A DNA stretch of 64,000 nt from Lutibacter agarilyticus (GTDB lineage Bacteria; Bacteroidota; Bacteroidia; Flavobacteriales; Flavobacteriaceae). The stretch lies in the NCBI RefSeq assembly GCF_900188235.1, contig NZ_FZNT01000012.1, positions 23,357 through 87,356 of the forward strand. The letters run 5' to 3'. This document shows, piece by piece, positions 39,489-47,025 of the stretch (within the stretch, counting starts at the first letter, position 1; every line of letters begins with the position of its first letter). The notes beneath the pieces are model-generated. The model was not told the DNA's origin, ran no database searches, and saw nothing but the letters and a program-made list of their open reading frames with translations. The translations under genes were made by a program, and so were the position numbers.

Positions 39489-39522
39489 TATTGTATTTAT
39501 AATAAAAACGAAATTCATCACA

Positions 39523-39717
39523 TTGAAAAAAAGACATCAACAAAAATTAATTGTAATTTCAGTATTATTATTGTGTTTGTTTAACATTCCATTAATTTTA
39601 TTGTTTAATAGCAGTATTTCTATTTTAGGATTTCCTGTTATTTATTTTTACATATTTGTTGTTTGGATTGTGAGTATTGTAGTTTCTTATATCATTTTAA
39701 ATAAATTTTATGAGTAG
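39523..39717 (+). CDS. DUF3311-like two-helix microprotein
   Basis: Predicted membrane protein of 64 aa starting at TTG (39523), with two hydrophobic segments (LIVISVLLLCLFNIPLILLF and VIYFYIFVVWIVSIVVSYIIL). The pattern N-IP-LLFNSSISILGFPVIYFYIFVVW recalls DUF3311 proteins that accompany SLC5 transporters. Its stop overlaps the start of the sensor-kinase gene by 8 bases (ATGAGTAG), implying translational coupling. It may assist the SLC5 domain of that kinase, as DUF4212 assists the symporter; this is inference. The TTG start is chosen because no upstream ATG is in frame. Confidence 0.65.
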   Translation: MKKRHQQKLIVISVLLLCLFNIPLILLFNSSISILGFPVIYFYIFVVWIVSIVVSYIILNKFYE

Positions 39718-42340
39718 CTTTTTAGTCATATTTGTAATCATTATTTATTTGGCTGTCATATTTTATGTGGCCTTTTGGGCTGAAAAAAACTCAAAAAGTA
39801 AATGGGTAAATAATCCTTATGTATACACATTATCCTTAGCGGTGTATTGTACCGCGTGGACTTACTACGGAAGTGTTGGTTTGGCGGCAACATCAGGGTT
39901 GAAGTTTTTAACCATTTATTTAGGGCCTGTTATTATTATTCCTGCTTGGATAATTTTAATGCGAAAAATTATTAAAATTTCAAAAGCCAATAAAATTTCT
40001 TCGTTGGCCGATTTTATTTCATTGCGTTATGGTAACAATCGGTTTTTAGGAGCATTAGTAACCATTGTATGTGTACTGGCAATTGTACCTTATATTGCAT
40101 TACAGTTAAAAGCAATTTCTGAAACATTTAATGTAATTACAAAGCATAACATTATTGCAAATACCGTAATTAATGATACCACTTTTTATATTGCAATTTT
40201 ACTAGCAGTTTTTGCTGCTTTTTTTGGAACACAACACACTGATGCTTCTGAACGTCATAAAGGAATTATTACAGCAGTAGCTTTAGAATCTGTAGTTAAA
40301 CTGGTGTTTTTTTTAGTAATTGGGGTGTATGTAACCTTTTATTTATTTAACGGACCTAGTGATATTTTTGAGCAGGCTTCAATTTTACCTAATTTTAATA
40401 AACAACAAACTATAAACGGATTAGAAGGTGGTTTTAATTGGTTCTTTTTAATTATGTTATCTATGATAGCTATTGTATTATTACCTAGGCAATTTCAAGT
40501 AGCAGTTGTTGAAAATGATAGAGAAAAATATTTAAAAAAAGTAACTTGGCTGTTTCCATTGTATTTATTATTATTCAATGTTTTTGTGATTTTTATAGCT
40601 TGGGGTGGAAATATTATCTTTGAAAATCAACAAGTAGATGCCGATTTATTTACCTTAATGTTACCCTTAAGTCAAGGTCATGAAATTTTAGCTTTAATTG
40701 TTTTTTTAGGAGGGTTTTCAGCAGCTATCTCTATGGTTGTTATTTCAACATTAGCCTTATCAACTATGTTAAGTAATAACTTAATTATACCTTATGGATT
40801 TTTAACAAAATACAGCAAAGGAGAATCTAGTGAGAATACCGAATCCATTAAAAATATTCGTCGTATTGCTATTTTTTCTTTGATAATTGTAGCTTATTTT
40901 TTCTATAGAAGTTTTACATTAAATCGTTCATTAGTTTCCATAGGGTTAATTTCCTTCGTCATAATTGCACAATTAGCACCCGCTTTTTTTGGTGGTTTAA
41001 TTTGGAGAAGAGCTTCTTCAAGAGGTGCTATTTTAGGTGTTTTAATTGGTTTTTTAATTACCGTTTATACCTTAATTATTCCATTTACAATAGACTCTCA
41101 ATTACTATCAACATCGTTTGTAAATGAAGGTATCTTCGGAATTGAATTTTTAAAACCTTATGAGTTGTTTGGATTGCAATTGTTTGAACCTGTGCCACAC
41201 GCATTTTTTTGGAGTTTGTTTTTTAACATTTTTGTGTATGTAATTACTTCAGTAAGTTTTGTAGGAAATTACAGAGAACGAAATTTTGCTGAAATGTTTG
41301 TAGATAGTACTAAATACGGTGAATTGAATGAAGAGGCTTATGTGTGGAAAGGCGAGGCTTATGTGCGCGATATTAAAGAAGTTTTAACACGTTTTTTAGG
41401 TGAAAAACGAACCGAAAGAGCACTGAATTTATTTTACATAAAAAATGGAATTAACAAGCAAACTCCTTATGCTGATGCTCGTTTGGTAAGCTTTTCTGAA
41501 AAATTATTAACCGGAAGTATAGGAAGTGCTTCTTCAAGAATTTTAATTGCTTCGGTAGTAAAAGAAGAGGAAATAAGTTTACGTGAAGTGTTGAATATTT
41601 TAGACGAAACCCAAAAAGCAAAAGCTTCAAATAAGGAATTAAAAGAGCGCGATAAGCAAAAGGATGAATTTTTAGACACTGTGGCTCATGAATTAAAAAC
41701 ACCAATTACTTCAATAAGAGCTCTTTCAGAAATTTTATTAGATGATGATGAAATAGCGATTGATACTAAAAAGCAGTTTTTAACAAGTATTTTAAGCGAA
41801 AGCCAAAGAGTTAGTAGGTTGATTAATAATATTTTAGATATTGAAAAACTTGCCAGTGGTAAAAACGTATTAGATCTAAAGAAAAATTCAATAAAAAACA
41901 CTATTAATAAATCTGTAGCTGTTGTTAAACAAATAGCTATAAATAAAGGAATTCATTTAAATACACAAGCAGTTTCTGATGTGGAAATTATATATGATGA
42001 AGATAGAATTCAACAAGTACTTATAAATTTATTGTCGAATGCTATTAAATTTTCAAATGAAGAAATTGGCGAAGTTGCGCTAAAAACCTACATCAACAAT
42101 CATAAAGTTGAAGTGTCTGTTGAAGATAGTGGAAAAGGAATTGAACTAAACGATTTGTTATCCATTTTTGATAAGTTTTATCAATCTAAAAATCAAACAA
42201 TTTTAAAGCCAGTGGGTAGTGGTTTAGGATTGGCTATTAGCAAACAAATTATTGAAAGTCATAACGGTAAAATATGGGCCGAAAATAGAAAACCTCATGG
42301 AGCAAAAGTAACTTTTATATTACCATTTAAATTACAATAA
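39710..42340 (+). CDS. SLC5-transporter/histidine-kinase fusion (CrbS/CbrA-like sensor kinase)
   Basis: Sensor kinase of 876 aa. Residues about 1-490 form an SLC5 sodium/solute symporter domain with about 13 helices (NPYVYTLSLAVYCTAWTYYGSVG; LPRQFQVAVVEN; FFGGLIWRRASSRGAILG). A linker region (about 495-640; STAC-like segment and a coiled coil) leads to the kinase core: H box FLDTVAHELKTPITS with phospho-acceptor H660, N box QVLINLLSNAIKFSN, G1 EDSGKGIEL and G2 VGSGLGLAISKQI. In Vibrio and Pseudomonas the related CrbS controls acetyl-CoA synthetase (the 'acetate switch'); this one is immediately upstream of a receiver protein and an acyl-CoA synthetase, so the same role is likely. Confidence 0.9.
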   Translation: MSSFLVIFVIIIYLAVIFYVAFWAEKNSKSKWVNNPYVYTLSLAVYCTAWTYYGSVGLAATSGLKFLTIYLGPVIIIPAWIILMRKIIKISKANKISSLADFISLRYGNNRFLGALVTIVCVLAIVPYIALQLKAISETFNVITKHNIIANTVINDTTFYIAILLAVFAAFFGTQHTDASERHKGIITAVALESVVKLVFFLVIGVYVTFYLFNGPSDIFEQASILPNFNKQQTINGLEGGFNWFFLIMLSMIAIVLLPRQFQVAVVENDREKYLKKVTWLFPLYLLLFNVFVIFIAWGGNIIFENQQVDADLFTLMLPLSQGHEILALIVFLGGFSAAISMVVISTLALSTMLSNNLIIPYGFLTKYSKGESSENTESIKNIRRIAIFSLIIVAYFFYRSFTLNRSLVSIGLISFVIIAQLAPAFFGGLIWRRASSRGAILGVLIGFLITVYTLIIPFTIDSQLLSTSFVNEGIFGIEFLKPYELFGLQLFEPVPHAFFWSLFFNIFVYVITSVSFVGNYRERNFAEMFVDSTKYGELNEEAYVWKGEAYVRDIKEVLTRFLGEKRTERALNLFYIKNGINKQTPYADARLVSFSEKLLTGSIGSASSRILIASVVKEEEISLREVLNILDETQKAKASNKELKERDKQKDEFLDTVAHELKTPITSIRALSEILLDDDEIAIDTKKQFLTSILSESQRVSRLINNILDIEKLASGKNVLDLKKNSIKNTINKSVAVVKQIAINKGIHLNTQAVSDVEIIYDEDRIQQVLINLLSNAIKFSNEEIGEVALKTYINNHKVEVSVEDSGKGIELNDLLSIFDKFYQSKNQTILKPVGSGLGLAISKQIIESHNGKIWAENRKPHGAKVTFILPFKLQ

Positions 42341-42341
42341 C

Positions 42342-42707
42342 ATGAAAAAAATATTAATAGTTGATGATGAGCCTAACATTGTAATGTCGTTAGAATACAT
42401 TTTTAAGAAAGAAAACTTTGAAGTGTTTATAGCTCGTGATGGTGCTGAGGCCATTGATATTGTGGATAATGATATTCCAGATATTATTATTTTAGATATT
42501 ATGATGCCTAATGTTGATGGTTTCCAGGTGTTGAAGTATTTAAAAAGAAGTGAAGTTTTAAGTAAAATCAAAGTGATTTTTCTATCCGCTAAAAATAAAA
42601 CTTCAGATATAGAATTAGGATTGAAATTAGGAGCAGATAAATATGTTTCGAAACCTTTTTCAACCAAAAAACTAGTAAAAGAAGTACATCTTCTTTTAAA
42701 TAAATAA
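42342..42707 (+). CDS. Stand-alone response-regulator receiver protein
   Basis: Single receiver domain of 121 aa: ILIVDDEPNI at the N-terminus (acidic pocket), phospho-acceptor D52 in IILDIMMP, the switch Ser in FLSAKN, and K in YVSKPF. The domain ends with KLVKEVHLLLNK and the gene stops there, so there is no DNA-binding output domain, unlike CrbR/FixJ-type regulators of acetate metabolism. It starts one base after the stop of the sensor-kinase gene, so the two are certainly partners. Output must go through another protein, which could be a DNA-binding factor or a phosphorelay component. Confidence 0.92.
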   Translation: MKKILIVDDEPNIVMSLEYIFKKENFEVFIARDGAEAIDIVDNDIPDIIILDIMMPNVDGFQVLKYLKRSEVLSKIKVIFLSAKNKTSDIELGLKLGADKYVSKPFSTKKLVKEVHLLLNK

Positions 42708-42760
42708 TGAATTTTAATCCAATGAGAATTGGATTTTGTAACCAAACTAAAACTTTAATT

Positions 42761-45700
42761 ATGAGCTATCAAAAACATTATGATCAAAGCATTAAAAATC
42801 CAGAACAATTTTGGAAAGAACAAGCCAGTAATATAGACTGGTACAAACAACCTAATTCAATTTTATCGAAAGATGAAAATGGATTTGATCGTTGGTTTGC
42901 AGATGGAGAATTAAACGTTTGTTATTTGGCTGTTGATAAACATGTAGAAGATGGATTTGGAGATCAAACAGCCATTATTTACGATTCACCAGTAACACAA
43001 CGTAAAGTAACCTATACTTTTAGTCAGGTTAAAAGTGAAGTTGAACGCTTAGCGGGTGGACTACGAGATTTAGGGGTTAAAAAAGGCGATACGGTAATTA
43101 TTTATATGCCTATGATTCCACACGCGGCATTTAGTATGCTGGCTTGTGCAAGAATTGGTGCAATACATTCTGTAGTTTTTGGTGGTTTTGCACCGCATGA
43201 ATTGGCTATTAGAATTGATGATTGTAAACCTAAAGTTATAATTACAGCTACAGCGGGTATGGAAGTTGATAGATTGATAGCCTATAAACCTTTGGTAGAT
43301 GAAGCTATAAAAAAAGCTTCTCATAAACCTGATAAAGTAGTTGTTTTTCAACGTAGGTTAGGTGCTTTAATGACCAAAACACACCGTTTTGTTGGGTATA
43401 GAGAATTGGTCGATAAATCTGAACCTGCGGCTTGTGTTCCTTTAAAAGCAACCGATCCACTGTATATTTTATATACTTCAGGTACTACAGGTAAACCAAA
43501 AGGTATTTTACGCGATAGTGGAGGTTATGCAACAGCCTTAAAATACTCTATGAAAAACGTATATGGAGTAGATGAAGGTGATGTATATTGGGCAGCATCT
43601 GATGTTGGTTGGGTTGTAGGGCATAGTTATATTGTTTACGGACCGCTTTTAAATAGAAATACGACTGTTATTTTTGAAGGAAAACCGATTAAAACTCCTG
43701 ATGCAAGTACATTTTGGAGAATGATTAGTGAGTACAAGGTAAAAGTAATGTTTACGGCGCCAACTGCAATTAGAGCCATTAAAAAAGAAGATCCAGATGG
43801 TGAATTAATGAAGCAGTTCGATTTAAGTTGTTTAAAATATCAATTTTTAGCAGGTGAGCGTTGCGATGTTGCTACTTTAAAATGGTTAGAAGAAAAACTT
43901 AATATTCCTGTAATTGATCATTGGTGGCAAACAGAATCTGGTTGGCCAATGATTTCAAATATGATGGGCATTGAAGCTTTACCTGTGAAACCAGGTTCCG
44001 CCGGAAAAGCAGTAAGTGGTTACAATGTTGCCATTTTAAATGCTGAAGGCGAAGAAGTTGGTGCTAATGAAGAAGGTTTTGTTGCGGTGAAATTGCCATT
44101 ACCTCCAGGTTCATTATTAAATGTTTGGGGAAATACTGATCGTTTTGTTGAAGGGTATTTAAAAAAATTTCCAGGATATTATTTCTCAGGTGATGGTGGA
44201 TATAAAGATGAAGATGATTATGTATACATTACTGGTCGTGTTGATGATGTAATTAATGTTGCCGGTCATAGATTGTCTACTGCCGAAATGGAAGAAATTG
44301 TTTCTTCAAATTCTTCAGTGGCTGAATGTGCTGTTTTCGGAATTGAAAATCAATTAAAAGGGCAGGTACCTTTGGCATTGGTGGTTTTAAAATCGGGCGA
44401 CTATGTTTCTAGTTTTGAATTAGAGTATAAAATTGTTCAAGAAGTACGTAAACAAATTGGAGCAGTTGCTGCTTTACGAAAAGTGTTATTGGTAAAGCGC
44501 TTGCCTAAAACACGTTCTGGAAAAATTCTTCGAAAATTATTAAGAAATATTGCTGATGGGGTTGAATACACAATTCCTTCAACAATAGATGATCCAGAAA
44601 TTATTACTGAAATTACACATGAATTCAAACTACATAAAATTGGTGTTTTTGAACATGCAACTGAAGAAGAAAAACAAACTTTAGACGATTTAAAAGTTGA
44701 TTCGTTTATTAAATATTACAAATCGTACCAACACAGTGTGAACGATCCTGAAGGGTTTTGGGCGCAAATTGCTGAAACATTTACCTGGCGTAAAAAATGG
44801 GATAAAGTGGTTGAGTTTGATTGGGAAACACCAAAATTTGAATGGTTTAAAGGGGCGAAATTAAATATTACAGAGAACTGTTTAGATCGTCATTTAGACC
44901 AGCGTGGTAATGATATGGCGATTATTTGGGAGCCTAATGATCCAAATGAAGCAAACAGAACTTTTACTTATAAAGAATTACATTCAGAAGTAAGTAGGTT
45001 TGCAAATGTATTGAAGAACAACAATGTCCAAAAAGGAGATCGTGTTTGTGTGTATATGCCAATGGTTCCTGAATTGGCGATTGCTGTATTAGCTTGTGCT
45101 AGAGTTGGAGCGGTACATTCTGTTGTGTTTGCAGGGTTTTCAGCCGTAGCACTTTCAACAAGAATTAACGATGCTGAATGTAAAGTTTTATTAACTTCAG
45201 ACGGAGTATTTAGAGGAACTAAAGCTGTTGATTTCAAAACTATAGTTGATGAAGCTTTAGAAACGTGTCCAACAATAGAAACGTCTATTGTATTAAACAG
45301 GGTTAATGGAGATATTAATATGAAACCTGGTCGTGATATTTGGTGGCATGATGAGTTGGTGAAAGTAGATGATATTTGTCCTGCGGAAGAAATGGATGCA
45401 GAAGACATGTTGTTTATTTTATACACATCAGGTTCTACAGGGAAGCCAAAAGGAATGGTACATACGTGTGCTGGTTATATGATTCATACCACCTATAGTT
45501 TTAAAAATGTTTTTCAATATCAACATGGAGATGTGTATTTCTGTACTGCTGATATTGGTTGGATTACAGGACATTCTTACATTGTTTACGGACCTTTAGC
45601 AGCAGGCGCTACAACGCTTATGTTTGAAGGAATTCCTTCGTATCCAGATTACGGTCGTTTTTGGGATATTGTTGAAAAACACCAAGTAAATCAGTTTTAT

Positions 45701-46585
45701 ACAGCGCCAACTGCTATAAGAGCATTGGCAGCACAACCAAACGAATTGATAGAGAAGCACGATTTAAGTTCTATAAAAGTTTTAGGAACTGTAGGTGAGC
45801 CAATTAATGAAGAAGCTTGGCACTGGTATGATGAAAAAATCGGGAAACAAAAATCTCCAATTGTTGATACGTGGTGGCAAACTGAAACAGGTGGAATTAT
45901 GATTTCGCCAATGGCAGGTGTAACACCAACAAAACCAACATTTGCAACACGTCCTTTACCAGGAATTCAACCTTGCTTGGTAGATGAGAAAGGTGAAGTA
46001 TTAGGAACCAATCCTGCGGAAGGAAGATTGTGTATTGAATATCCTTGGCCTTCAATGGCAAGAACTATTTACGGAGATCATAAACGTTATAAAGAAACCT
46101 ATTTTACGGCATTTCCAGGGAAATATTTTACTGGAGATGGATCGTTTAGAGATTTAGAAGGAAATTATAGAATTACAGGGAGAGTAGATGATGTGGTAAT
46201 TGTTTCGGGGCATAATTTAGGAACTGCACCTATTGAAAATATTATAAACGAGCATAGTAATGTAGTAGAGTCTGCAATTGTTGGTTATCCGCATGATATT
46301 AAAGGAAATGCATTATATGCCTATGTAATTGTATATGAAAAACCAGGAAATGAAGATTACCTGCGTACTGAAATCAACGATTTAATAGCACGTACCATTG
46401 GACCTATTGCAAAATTAGATAAAATTCAGTTTGTACCAGGTTTGCCAAAAACACGTTCTGGGAAAATTATGCGTAGAATTTTGAGGAAGATTGCTGAAAA
46501 CGAAACATCTAATTTAGGTGATATTTCAACATTATTAAATCCTGAAGTAGTTGCTGCTATTATGGAAGGATCTTTGGTTAAATAA
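42761..46585 (+). CDS. Tandem acyl-CoA synthetase fusion (PrpE-like plus acetyl-CoA synthetase)
   Basis: A 1274-aa protein with two complete AMP-forming acyl-CoA synthetase units in one frame. Unit 1 (about 1-615) is PrpE/AcsA-like: it has YTSGTTGKPKG (P-loop), WWQTESGW and a C-terminal PKTRSGK with catalytic lysine K588. A linker of about 35 residues follows. Unit 2 (about 650-1274) is classic Acs: YTSGSTGKPKG, WWQTETGG and PKTRSGK with K1235, ending in the usual LLNPEVVAAIM. No stop codon or Met start separates them. The start at 42761 (MSYQKHYDQS) is preferred to an in-frame ATG 54 bases upstream that overlaps the preceding stop, because it matches the family N-terminus. Predicted reaction: acetate (and possibly propionate) plus ATP and CoA to acyl-CoA. 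Whether both halves are active is unknown. Confidence 0.88.
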   Translation: MSYQKHYDQSIKNPEQFWKEQASNIDWYKQPNSILSKDENGFDRWFADGELNVCYLAVDKHVEDGFGDQTAIIYDSPVTQRKVTYTFSQVKSEVERLAGGLRDLGVKKGDTVIIYMPMIPHAAFSMLACARIGAIHSVVFGGFAPHELAIRIDDCKPKVIITATAGMEVDRLIAYKPLVDEAIKKASHKPDKVVVFQRRLGALMTKTHRFVGYRELVDKSEPAACVPLKATDPLYILYTSGTTGKPKGILRDSGGYATALKYSMKNVYGVDEGDVYWAASDVGWVVGHSYIVYGPLLNRNTTVIFEGKPIKTPDASTFWRMISEYKVKVMFTAPTAIRAIKKEDPDGELMKQFDLSCLKYQFLAGERCDVATLKWLEEKLNIPVIDHWWQTESGWPMISNMMGIEALPVKPGSAGKAVSGYNVAILNAEGEEVGANEEGFVAVKLPLPPGSLLNVWGNTDRFVEGYLKKFPGYYFSGDGGYKDEDDYVYITGRVDDVINVAGHRLSTAEMEEIVSSNSSVAECAVFGIENQLKGQVPLALVVLKSGDYVSSFELEYKIVQEVRKQIGAVAALRKVLLVKRLPKTRSGKILRKLLRNIADGVEYTIPSTIDDPEIITEITHEFKLHKIGVFEHATEEEKQTLDDLKVDSFIKYYKSYQHSVNDPEGFWAQIAETFTWRKKWDKVVEFDWETPKFEWFKGAKLNITENCLDRHLDQRGNDMAIIWEPNDPNEANRTFTYKELHSEVSRFANVLKNNNVQKGDRVCVYMPMVPELAIAVLACARVGAVHSVVFAGFSAVALSTRINDAECKVLLTSDGVFRGTKAVDFKTIVDEALETCPTIETSIVLNRVNGDINMKPGRDIWWHDELVKVDDICPAEEMDAEDMLFILYTSGSTGKPKGMVHTCAGYMIHTTYSFKNVFQYQHGDVYFCTADIGWITGHSYIVYGPLAAGATTLMFEGIPSYPDYGRFWDIVEKHQVNQFYTAPTAIRALAAQPNELIEKHDLSSIKVLGTVGEPINEEAWHWYDEKIGKQKSPIVDTWWQTETGGIMISPMAGVTPTKPTFATRPLPGIQPCLVDEKGEVLGTNPAEGRLCIEYPWPSMARTIYGDHKRYKETYFTAFPGKYFTGDGSFRDLEGNYRITGRVDDVVIVSGHNLGTAPIENIINEHSNVVESAIVGYPHDIKGNALYAYVIVYEKPGNEDYLRTEINDLIARTIGPIAKLDKIQFVPGLPKTRSGKIMRRILRKIAENETSNLGDISTLLNPEVVAAIMEGSLVK

Positions 46586-46599
46586 TTTTTTTAAATTTT

Positions 46600-46631
46600 A
46601 AGCCCCATTTGCTGTAAATCAAATGGGGCTT
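46600..46631 (+). terminator. Terminator of the acyl-CoA synthetase gene
   Basis: AAGCCCCATTT (46600-46610) and its exact complement AAATGGGGCTT (46621-46631) enclose a 10-base loop, and a T7 run follows. Confidence 0.9.
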
Positions 46632-46653
46632 TTTTTAGGTAATCACTACATAT

Positions 46654-46669
46654 AAGATAATGTTATCTT
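46654..46669. promoter_or_regulatory. Dyad upstream of the nap operon
   Basis: AAGATAATGTTATCTT is a perfect 7-bp inverted repeat with a 2-base centre, about 85 bases upstream of the nap -7 box. It could be a regulator site; its owner cannot be named from sequence. Confidence 0.35.
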
Positions 46670-46752
46670 AATATCTTTATTTAGAATTAATTTAAATTAA
46701 GTTTTTTGGTAAAAAAAAAGATAAATAATATACGAAAACGTTTTAGATATTT

Positions 46753-46773
46753 TACATTTGTAACAATAGTTAC
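46753..46773 (+). promoter_or_regulatory. -7 box and adjoining dyad of the nap operon
   Basis: TACATTTG at 46753-46760 fits TAnnTTTG, 24 bases before napD. Its last base starts an inverted repeat GTAACAATAGTTAC (46760-46773), a position where a bound regulator would block or modulate initiation. CRP/FNR-type control by oxygen or nitrate is a reasonable guess, not shown. Confidence 0.5.
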
Positions 46774-46784
46774 TAATAAAAAAT

Positions 46785-47015
46785 ATGTCAATAAAAAGTT
46801 ATATTATTCATTGTGAGCAAGATAAGAAGGGTTCTTTGTTTTCAGAACTTCAGAAATTATCAAATTGTGAAGTAATTCCAGCTCAAAATCATGAAGTAAT
46901 TATTGTAGTTACAGACACCGATTCTGATGAATCAGATAATCAATTATATAATCAACTATTAGAAATGAAAGGTTTGAAACACATGTCATTGGTTTCAGGC
47001 TTTGACCCTAAATAA
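46785..47015 (+). CDS. napD: NapD-type chaperone for nitrate reductase
   Basis: Small cytoplasmic protein of 76 aa that in other bacteria binds the Tat signal peptide of NapA and prevents premature export. The ferredoxin-like NapD fold is visible as alternating strands and helices (SYIIHCE, LFSELQKLSNCEVIPAQNHEVIIVVTD, LYNQLLEMKGLKHMSLV). It lies 10 bases before napA and has the Tat substrate next to it. Sequence similarity to NapD is modest, but size, fold pattern and position support the call. Confidence 0.8.
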   Translation: MSIKSYIIHCEQDKKGSLFSELQKLSNCEVIPAQNHEVIIVVTDTDSDESDNQLYNQLLEMKGLKHMSLVSGFDPK

Positions 47016-47025
47016 AAAACAAACT

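Noticed and set aside
42707..42760. ATG at 42707 as start of the acyl-CoA synthetase fusion
   Set aside because: It overlaps the receiver stop codon, and the added 18 residues do not match the family; MSYQKHYDQS at 42761 does.
46990..47025. TTG start of napA at 47002
   Set aside because: It would overlap napD and add residues before the Tat motif; the ATG at 47026 fits better.
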